Source of the DNA: Rhynchopus euleeides
Lineage: Eukaryota > Euglenozoa > Diplonemea > Diplonemida > Diplonemidae
Length of the DNA stretch: 64,000 nucleotides
Direction of reading: 5' to 3'
Assembly: GCA_963210315.1 (NCBI GenBank)
Contig: OY723247.1
Location: 1-64,000 of the forward strand
The notes under the pieces were generated by a model, which did no database searches, was not told the origin of the DNA, and saw nothing but the letters and a program-made list of their open reading frames with translations. Both the position numbers and the translations under genes were made by a program. Of the stretch, positions 34,457 through 41,385 are shown one piece after another. Within the stretch, counting starts at the first letter, position 1, and every line of letters starts with the position of its first letter.

Positions 34457-34502
34457 GATGGAGTTACAGTGACCCAAAGATCTGATGGAGTCACAGTGGC
34501 CC
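34457..34502 (+). repeat. 27-bp direct repeat, two copies
   Basis: GATGGAGTTACAGTGACCC at 34457 and GATGGAGTCACAGTGGCCC at 34484 match at 17 of 19 positions. Minor local duplication with no evident function. Confidence 0.75.
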
Positions 34503-34590
34503 TAAATTCTGAACCCACACAAGCACCTTGCCATACAACATGCAGTCAGTGGTCTGTGCACTCGACTCCATGCAACAAGCCTGTCATGGG

Positions 34591-35300
34591 CTTGGCAGGT
34601 TCTGCCCTTTGTGGTTTGCACCCCACATGATCAGATCAAGAACAACAGGAGTTGCCACCTCACAGGCGTGATTGTGACGACTGACACCTGCCGAGACTGA
34701 GGCAGCACAAGGAGGGCAGCACTCAGGCAGCCGACTGGGCCACGACCGAGTCCCGCCTCTGTTGTCTGGTGGTACTAGCGACCGCCCAACCCAACCATCC
34801 ATGCCACCAAGATCAGAGGCTCCCCTCGAAGATCGAACAACGTTGCCACGGGCGTGATAGCGATGACTGACAGGTCTGCAGAAGCTGCAGCACCACGAGG
34901 ATCCCGTCTGCAGGGCGCGTTGTGCAGCCCCACCGCGAGACTGAAGCAGCTGCACCACGTGCCCACTACCGTTGTCTGGCAGCACTCAGCGGCAGCGGCA
35001 GGAGTCGTGCATGCATCGGGGGAGTGCAACCTGCAAATGTTGAAGCTCTTCAGGATTGCAATTCTGGATGTGTCGATCCGTGGGGTGGGCTTGATCGGTG
35101 GTGTGTGCTGCAGAAGAGTGCACACAGCCTGCCATCAATTACCCGCTTGGAACATGACTACATACACATCCACAGGAGCGGCTTTCTCCTCCATTCTGCA
35201 GGTTCTGCGGTTTGCGGGTTTCCCGCTGCACGGAGACTGAGGGCAGCTGCACCACGTGCAGTTGCGACTCCGGGCAGCTCCGTTGTCTGGCGCCACTGCG
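34591..35300 (+). repeat. Degenerate interspersed repeats in the spacer
   Basis: Several motifs recur in imperfect order. GAGACTGA with a following GGCAGC-type block is seen at about 34693, 34937 and 35233. TTGTCTGG is seen at about 34759, 34972 and 35278. GTTGCCAC with GCGTGAT and GACTGACA is seen at about 34653 and 34845. GCAGGTTCTGC is seen at about 34595 and 35199. The spacing is irregular (roughly 190-300 bp), so this looks like an old tandem array broken up by indels. It has no clear match to satellites A-C. Confidence 0.5.
35207..35221 (+). repeat. Isolated two-unit octamer seed
   Basis: GCGGTTTGCGGGTTT equals two array units with one base missing from the first. It lies 544 bp before array 2, in the same orientation, inside the degraded-repeat spacer. 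It may be a relic of an older array, a seed for expansion, or chance. Confidence 0.5.
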
Positions 35301-35628
35301 TGGCAGCAACGAGCATGAGCCACACTGGTCACAACCGGCACTGGCATTGGATGGAGGGCGGGTGTGTCAGGTCACTGTCCGTGCAGGTGTTGTGGAGAGT
35401 GCAACTTATGACTGCACAGAGGGCCCGTCGGCAGTCGTCCGAATATCAAACCTGTTCACGAAGTGGGAATTCACGGTGTGTTTGCAGGCGGGCGAGACGC
35501 TTCACCCTTCCTGCATGCTTCCATGTGCAGTCTGCAACGGCGCACTATTCCGTTCAAGTAGACCCCGCGGATCAACAGATGCAGAATTTCAGCCCTCAAA
35601 TTTTGTAGGTCCATTCGGGGTCCTCCTG

Positions 35629-35703
35629 TCAGAACTGCACAAACAGGATCATGAGATACACAGCGACAGCAGGACTGTCTACATTCGGCGACTTCGACTC
35701 AGC
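35629..35703 (-). pseudogene. Possible OTU-domain remnant, Helitron type
   Basis: The minus-strand frame reads SKSPNVDSPAVAVYLMILF and then VQF and a stop. It resembles NSPFWADSIAVYLTAVVLQI of the helicase-OTU ORF (about residues 706-725): SP, DS and AVYL align with one gap. The DNA agrees over GCTGTGTATCT and a following CTGTT...TGCAG...TCTG stretch. Sequence on either side does not continue the match. The same coding strand, and a position just left of an octamer array, parallel the main helicase fragment, which strengthens the case slightly. Confidence 0.33.
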
Positions 35704-35743
35704 CGTCTGACGCTTCCCAGTGCCACAAACAGACAACACGCAG

Positions 35744-35764
35744 ACACGCTTGCTCATTTCTCGT
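35744..35764 (+). repeat. Conserved left flank of octamer array 2
   Basis: Identical over 21 bp to the flank of array 1 (ACACGCTTGCTCATTTC then TCGT). Upstream, ACAACACGC is also shared but is separated here by an extra ACACGCAG-like 8 bp. The octamers start at the next base. Confidence 0.88.
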
Positions 35765-38700
35765 GCGGGTTTGCGGGTTTGCGGGTTTGCGGGTTTGCGG
35801 GTTTGCGGGTTTGCGGGTTTGCGGGTTTGCGGGTTTGCGGGTTTGCGGGTTTGCGGGTTTGCGGGTTTGCGGGTTTGCGGGTTTGCGGGTTTGCGGGTTT
35901 GCGGGTTTGCGGGTTTGCGGGTTTGCGGGTTTGCGGGTTTGCGGGTTTGCGGGTTTGCGGGTTTGCGGGTTTGCGGGTTTGCGGGTTTGCGGGTTTGCGG
36001 GTTTGCGGGTTTGCGGGTTTGCGGGTTTGCGGGTTTGCGGGTTTGCGGGTTTGCGGGTTTGCGGGTTTGCGGGTTTGCGGGTTTGCGGGTTTGCGGGTTT
36101 GCGGGTTTGCGGGTTTGCGGGTTTGCGGGTTTGCGGGTTTGCGGGTTTGCGGGTTTGCGGGTTTGCGGGTTTGCGGGTTTGCGGGTTTGCGGGTTTGCGG
36201 GTTTGCGGGTTTGCGGGTTTGCGGGTTTGCGGGTTTGCGGGTTTGCGGGTTTGCGGGTTTGCGGGTTTGCGGGTTTGCGGGTTTGCGGGTTTGCGGGTTT
36301 GCGGGTTTGCGGGTTTGCGGGTTTGCGGGTTTGCGGGTTTGCGGGTTTGCGGGTTTGCGGGTTTGCGGGTTTGCGGGTTTGCGGGTTTGCGGGTTTGCGG
36401 GTTTGCGGGTTTGCGGGTTTGCGGGTTTGCGGGTTTGCGGGTTTGCGGGTTTGCGGGTTTGCGGGTTTGCGGGTTTGCGGGTTTGCGGGTTTGCGGGTTT
36501 GCGGGTTTGCGGGTTTGCGGGTTTGCGGGTTTGCGGGTTTGCGGGTTTGCGGGTTTGCGGGTTTGCGGGTTTGCGGGTTTGCGGGTTTGCGGGTTTGCGG
36601 GTTTGCGGGTTTGCGGGTTTGCGGGTTTGCGGGTTTGCGGGTTTGCGGGTTTGCGGGTTTGCGGGTTTGCGGGTTTGCGGGTTTGCGGGTTTGCGGGTTT
36701 GCGGGTTTGCGGGTTTGCGGGTTTGCGGGTTTGCGGGTTTGCGGGTTTGCGGGTTTGCGGGTTTGCGGGTTTGCGGGTTTGCGGGTTTGCGGGTTTGCGG
36801 GTTTGCGGGTTTGCGGGTTTGCGGGTTTGCGGGTTTGCGGGTTTGCGGGTTTGCGGGTTTGCGGGTTTGCGGGTTTGCGGGTTTGCGGGTTTGCGGGTTT
36901 GCGGGTTTGCGGGTTTGCGGGTTTGCGGGTTTGCGGGTTTGCGGGTTTGCGGGTTTGCGGGTTTGCGGGTTTGCGGGTTTGCGGGTTTGCGGGTTTGCGG
37001 GTTTGCGGGTTTGCGGGTTTGCGGGTTTGCGGGTTTGCGGGTTTGCGGGTTTGCGGGTTTGCGGGTTTGCGGGTTTGCGGGTTTGCGGGTTTGCGGGTTT
37101 GCGGGTTTGCGGGTTTGCGGGTTTGCGGGTTTGCGGGTTTGCGGGTTTGCGGGTTTGCGGGTTTGCGGGTTTGCGGGTTTGCGGGTTTGCGGGTTTGCGG
37201 GTTTGCGGGTTTGCGGGTTTGCGGGTTTGCGGGTTTGCGGGTTTGCGGGTTTGCGGGTTTGCGGGTTTGCGGGTTTGCGGGTTTGCGGGTTTGCGGGTTT
37301 GCGGGTTTGCGGGTTTGCGGGTTTGCGGGTTTGCGGGTTTGCGGGTTTGCGGGTTTGCGGGTTTGCGGGTTTGCGGGTTTGCGGGTTTGCGGGTTTGCGG
37401 GTTTGCGGGTTTGCGGGTTTGCGGGTTTGCGGGTTTGCGGGTTTGCGGGTTTGCGGGTTTGCGGGTTTGCGGGTTTGCGGGTTTGCGGGTTTGCGGGTTT
37501 GCGGGTTTGCGGGTTTGCGGGTTTGCGGGTTTGCGGGTTTGCGGGTTTGCGGGTTTGCGGGTTTGCGGGTTTGCGGGTTTGCGGGTTTGCGGGTTTGCGG
37601 GTTTGCGGGTTTGCGGGTTTGCGGGTTTGCGGGTTTGCGGGTTTGCGGGTTTGCGGGTTTGCGGGTTTGCGGGTTTGCGGGTTTGCGGGTTTGCGGGTTT
37701 GCGGGTTTGCGGGTTTGCGGGTTTGCGGGTTTGCGGGTTTGCGGGTTTGCGGGTTTGCGGGTTTGCGGGTTTGCGGGTTTGCGGGTTTGCGGGTTTGCGG
37801 GTTTGCGGGTTTGCGGGTTTGCGGGTTTGCGGGTTTGCGGGTTTGCGGGTTTGCGGGTTTGCGGGTTTGCGGGTTTGCGGGTTTGCGGGTTTGCGGGTTT
37901 GCGGGTTTGCGGGTTTGCGGGTTTGCGGGTTTGCGGGTTTGCGGGTTTGCGGGTTTGCGGGTTTGCGGGTTTGCGGGTTTGCGGGTTTGCGGGTTTGCGG
38001 GTTTGCGGGTTTGCGGGTTTGCGGGTTTGCGGGTTTGCGGGTTTGCGGGTTTGCGGGTTTGCGGGTTTGCGGGTTTGCGGGTTTGCGGGTTTGCGGGTTT
38101 GCGGGTTTGCGGGTTTGCGGGTTTGCGGGTTTGCGGGTTTGCGGGTTTGCGGGTTTGCGGGTTTGCGGGTTTGCGGGTTTGCGGGTTTGCGGGTTTGCGG
38201 GTTTGCGGGTTTGCGGGTTTGCGGGTTTGCGGGTTTGCGGGTTTGCGGGTTTGCGGGTTTGCGGGTTTGCGGGTTTGCGGGTTTGCGGGTTTGCGGGTTT
38301 GCGGGTTTGCGGGTTTGCGGGTTTGCGGGTTTGCGGGTTTGCGGGTTTGCGGGTTTGCGGGTTTGCGGGTTTGCGGGTTTGCGGGTTTGCGGGTTTGCGG
38401 GTTTGCGGGTTTGCGGGTTTGCGGGTTTGCGGGTTTGCGGGTTTGCGGGTTTGCGGGTTTGCGGGTTTGCGGGTTTGCGGGTTTGCGGGTTTGCGGGTTT
38501 GCGGGTTTGCGGGTTTGCGGGTTTGCGGGTTTGCGGGTTTGCGGGTTTGCGGGTTTGCGGGTTTGCGGGTTTGCGGGTTTGCGGGTTTGCGGGTTTGCGG
38601 GTTTGCGGGTTTGCGGGTTTGCGGGTTTGCGGGTTTGCGGGTTTGCGGGTTTGCGGGTTTGCGGGTTTGCGGGTTTGCGGGTTTGCGGGTTTGCGGGTTT

Positions 38701-39195
38701 GCGGGTTTGCGGGTTTGCGGGTTTGCGGGTTTGCGGGTTTGCGGGTTTGCGGGTTTGCGGGTTTGCGGGTTTGCGGGTTTGCGGGTTTGCGGGTTTGCGG
38801 GTTTGCGGGTTTGCGGGTTTGCGGGTTTGCGGGTTTGCGGGTTTGCGGGTTTGCGGGTTTGCGGGTTTGCGGGTTTGCGGGTTTGCGGGTTTGCGGGTTT
38901 GCGGGTTTGCGGGTTTGCGGGTTTGCGGGTTTGCGGGTTTGCGGGTTTGCGGGTTTGCGGGTTTGCGGGTTTGCGGGTTTGCGGGTTTGCGGGTTTGCGG
39001 GTTTGCGGGTTTGCGGGTTTGCGGGTTTGCGGGTTTGCGGGTTTGCGGGTTTGCGGGTTTGCGGGTTTGCGGGTTTGCGGGTTTGCGGGTTTGCGGGTTT
39101 GCGGGTTTGCGGGTTTGCGGGTTTGCGGGTTTGCGGGTTTGCGGGTTTGCGGGTTTGCGGGTTTGCGGGTTTGCGGGTTTGCGGGTTTGCGGGTT
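35765..39195 (+). repeat. Octamer array 2, (GCGGGTTT)n, about 429 units
   Basis: 3,431 bp of the same octamer, same strand and same phase at both borders as array 1, with no deviating unit seen. It ends GCGGGTT and continues ATTATACTGTATTGCGGG, the start motif of satellite C type. A single diverged monomer follows rather than a long satellite. Long ORFs across it are by-products of a repeat without stops. Confidence 0.98.
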
Positions 39196-39689
39196 ATTAT
39201 ACTGTATTGCGGGTAGGGGGGTAAAAAATCTGCGGAATTGCGCCTCCAACTTGTGCTACGTTCCGGAGGTAGTCCAGATACACCGTGAAACGCACGGACT
39301 CCGGAAACACGCTCAGATTGAATCCCAAATTTTTTGTCGAAAATTTTAATTATTTACTTGGGTGACTCATTTTTGGATTTTCCTTTGGAAAATGGCCATT
39401 TTGCCCAGGATGGGGTATTTTTTTGCGGGACCGTCTGCTCCGTTTCCGTGATGGTCCGGTGGCACCGTGTGTCGCACGGAGTCCAAAAATGAGTCCACAC
39501 TAGACACCGACATTTTTGGTGAAAATTTTCATGATTTACTTGGGTGCCTGAATTTTGTGTTTTCCTGCAGAAAGTGGCCATTTTCGGGGGGTCTGGGCAA
39601 AAACCCCACTTTTCACCCACGTCAGTACTATCCCACCCCTGCCCCTGCTAACTTCTCATATGGCACCAGCACGTAGGTATGCGGGTGAC
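39196..39689 (+). repeat. Lone diverged, chimeric satellite monomer
   Basis: From GGTT at 39192 the first 33 bp or so match satellite C almost exactly (ATTATACTGTATTGCGGG, then TAGGGGGGTAA). ACCGTG lies at +90, as in satellites A and C. TTATTTACTTGGGTGAC at about +159 aligns with the TTATTTTTTTGGGTCAA of satellite C at the same offset. Near the end, CACCAGCACGTAGGTATGCGGGTGACC-like sequence puts GTAGGTATG at +481, matching the CTAGGTATG that satellites A and B have at +478/479 and satellite C lacks. This single copy thus combines C-like and A/B-like features. It may be an ancestral form or a recombinant. Confidence 0.75.
39281..39620 (+). repeat. 182-bp internal duplication within the lone monomer
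   Basis: Two related blocks start CACCGTGAAACGCACGGA (39281) and CACCGTGTGTCGCACGGA (39463), 182 bp apart. Both continue with GAAAATTTT(A/C)AT(T/G)ATTTACTTGGGTG, then a TTTTCCT block and GGCCATTTT. This is the clearest sign that the satellite monomers were built from subunits of about 180-190 bp. Confidence 0.72.
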
Positions 39690-39716
39690 CTCACAGGTGT
39701 ACAATGACCCTGTGAG
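39690..39716. repeat. Perfect 8-bp hairpin at the end of the lone monomer
   Basis: CTCACAGG (39690-39697) and CCTGTGAG (39709-39716) are perfect inverted repeats around an 11-nt loop. It lies immediately after the last satellite-like motif. A terminal hairpin is a hallmark of Helitron 3' ends, but no convincing CTRR terminus follows at the usual distance, so its role is open. Confidence 0.6.
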
Positions 39717-39740
39717 TTCTTGAGAAGAGTCAGACTACTG

Positions 39741-39760
39741 ACGGGTGCTTACGGGTGCTT
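39741..39760 (+). repeat. 10-bp tandem ACGGGTGCTT, two copies
   Basis: ACGGGTGCTT occurs twice in direct succession, followed by a partial third (ACGCCTG). ACGGGTGCTTA occurs again at 40062-40072 within the left flank of array 3, so that flank may derive from this local repeat or the reverse. Confidence 0.8.
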
Positions 39761-39797
39761 ACGCCTGAACATGATGCCTGCAGCCCTGTGTGGCAGT

Positions 39798-39960
39798 CTT
39801 GTTGACTGGTGCTGCAGTACACGGGTCGGCGGGCCGTGGCCCGGCGGTGGCGGGAGGCCAGGCGGAGAGGAGGGGCGCGAAGCGCCCCGACGCGGAGCGG
39901 CCGACCGCCACCGCCGGGCCACGGCCCGCCGACCCGTGTACTGCAGCACCAGTCAACAAG
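39798..39960. repeat. 56-bp perfect inverted repeat with a nested hairpin
   Basis: Arms 39798-39853 (starting CTTGTTGACTGGTGCTGCAG) and 39905-39960 are exact reverse complements. The 51-nt loop contains a second hairpin, GGGGCGC-GAA-GCGCCCC (39872-39888). Outside the arms the pairing continues for 7 bp with two mismatches (from 39791). The structure is very GC-rich and could extrude as a cruciform or fold as RNA. A foldback element, a MITE or a palindromic duplication from fork reversal are possible origins. I see no clear target duplication. Confidence 0.93.
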
Positions 39961-40059
39961 GCCGCCACAGGTTAGCAACAAAACCACCGGTGCTAGAGGT
40001 CACTCCGGAGACGAGACGGCATTCCTCACTGCACCTGTGCTATGACGCAGGATGGTTCG

Positions 40060-40082
40060 ACACGGGTGCTTATATTTCTAGT
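40060..40082 (+). repeat. Diverged left flank of octamer array 3
   Basis: ACACGGGTGCTTATATTTC followed by TAGT precedes the first octamer. It aligns with the array 1 and 2 flank through ACACG, TGCT, AT, TTTCT and GT with small gaps. The octamer phase at the junction (GT, then GCGGGTTT) is the same in all three. Confidence 0.7.
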
Positions 40083-41385
40083 GCGGGTTTGCGGGTTTGC
40101 GGGTTTGCGGGTTTGCGGGTTTGCGGGTTTGCGGGTTTGCGGGTTTGCGGGTTTGCGGGTTTGCGGGTTTGCGGGTTTGCGGGTTTGCGGGTTTGCGGGT
40201 TTGCGGGTTTGCGGGTTTGCGGGTTTGCGGGTTTGCGGGTTTGCGGGTTTGCGGGTTTGCGGGTTTGCGGGTTTGCGGGTTTGCGGGTTTGCGGGTTTGC
40301 GGGTTTGCGGGTTTGCGGGTTTGCGGGTTTGCGGGTTTGCGGGTTTGCGGGTTTGCGGGTTTGCGGGTTTGCGGGTTTGCGGGTTTGCGGGTTTGCGGGT
40401 TTGCGGGTTTGCGGGTTTGCGGGTTTGCGGGTTTGCGGGTTTGCGGGTTTGCGGGTTTGCGGGTTTGCGGGTTTGCGGGTTTGCGGGTTTGCGGGTTTGC
40501 GGGTTTGCGGGTTTGCGGGTTTGCGGGTTTGCGGGTTTGCGGGTTTGCGGGTTTGCGGGTTTGCGGGTTTGCGGGTTTGCGGGTTTGCGGGTTTGCGGGT
40601 TTGCGGGTTTGCGGGTTTGCGGGTTTGCGGGTTTGCGGGTTTGCGGGTTTGCGGGTTTGCGGGTTTGCGGGTTTGCGGGTTTGCGGGTTTGCGGGTTTGC
40701 GGGTTTGCGGGTTTGCGGGTTTGCGGGTTTGCGGGTTTGCGGGTTTGCGGGTTTGCGGGTTTGCGGGTTTGCGGGTTTGCGGGTTTGCGGGTTTGCGGGT
40801 TTGCGGGTTTGCGGGTTTGCGGGTTTGCGGGTTTGCGGGTTTGCGGGTTTGCGGGTTTGCGGGTTTGCGGGTTTGCGGGTTTGCGGGTTTGCGGGTTTGC
40901 GGGTTTGCGGGTTTGCGGGTTTGCGGGTTTGCGGGTTTGCGGGTTTGCGGGTTTGCGGGTTTGCGGGTTTGCGGGTTTGCGGGTTTGCGGGTTTGCGGGT
41001 TTGCGGGTTTGCGGGTTTGCGGGTTTGCGGGTTTGCGGGTTTGCGGGTTTGCGGGTTTGCGGGTTTGCGGGTTTGCGGGTTTGCGGGTTTGCGGGTTTGC
41101 GGGTTTGCGGGTTTGCGGGTTTGCGGGTTTGCGGGTTTGCGGGTTTGCGGGTTTGCGGGTTTGCGGGTTTGCGGGTTTGCGGGTTTGCGGGTTTGCGGGT
41201 TTGCGGGTTTGCGGGTTTGCGGGTTTGCGGGTTTGCGGGTTTGCGGGTTTGCGGGTTTGCGGGTTTGCGGGTTTGCGGGTTTGCGGGTTTGCGGGTTTGC
41301 GGGTTTGCGGGTTTGCGGGTTTGCGGGTTTGCGGGTTTGCGGGTTTGCGGGTTTGCGGGTTTGCGGGTTTGCGGGTTTGCGGGTT
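40083..41385 (+). repeat. Octamer array 3, (GCGGGTTT)n, about 163 units
   Basis: 1,303 bp, uniform, same strand and phase as arrays 1 and 2. It ends GCGGGTT and passes into ATTATACTGTATTGCGGG, the first satellite C monomer. Stop-free frames again give repetitive ORFs without coding meaning. Confidence 0.98.

Larger units (their letters stand above)
34229..35764. other. Low-copy spacer between satellite B and octamer array 2
   Basis: About 1.5 kb with no intact gene. It starts where satellite B leaves its consensus after GGGAATATC. It contains a short 27-bp direct repeat, a set of degraded longer repeats (about 34591-35300), an isolated two-unit octamer seed (35207-35221) and a short minus-strand stretch resembling the OTU domain of the helicase ORF (35629-35703). 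Several ORFs of 60-230 codons exist on the plus strand, but they have no recognisable motif and one simply reads into the octamer array. Confidence 0.6.
39717..40082. other. Spacer before octamer array 3
   Basis: 366 bp with no gene. It holds a 10-bp tandem, a large perfect inverted repeat (39798-39960) and, at its right end, the array 3 flank. The GC-rich ORFs on both strands here read the two arms of the inverted repeat and have no recognisable domain. Confidence 0.65.

Noticed and set aside
34229-35764. A host gene in the spacer before array 2
   Set aside because: Candidate ORFs lack recognisable domains, overlap each other in several frames and coincide with degraded repeats.
40060-40083. 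TATTTCTAG followed by T before array 3 as a Helitron CTAG terminus
   Set aside because: The homologous flanks of arrays 1 and 2 read CTCG, which does not fit CTRR, and no hairpin lies just upstream.
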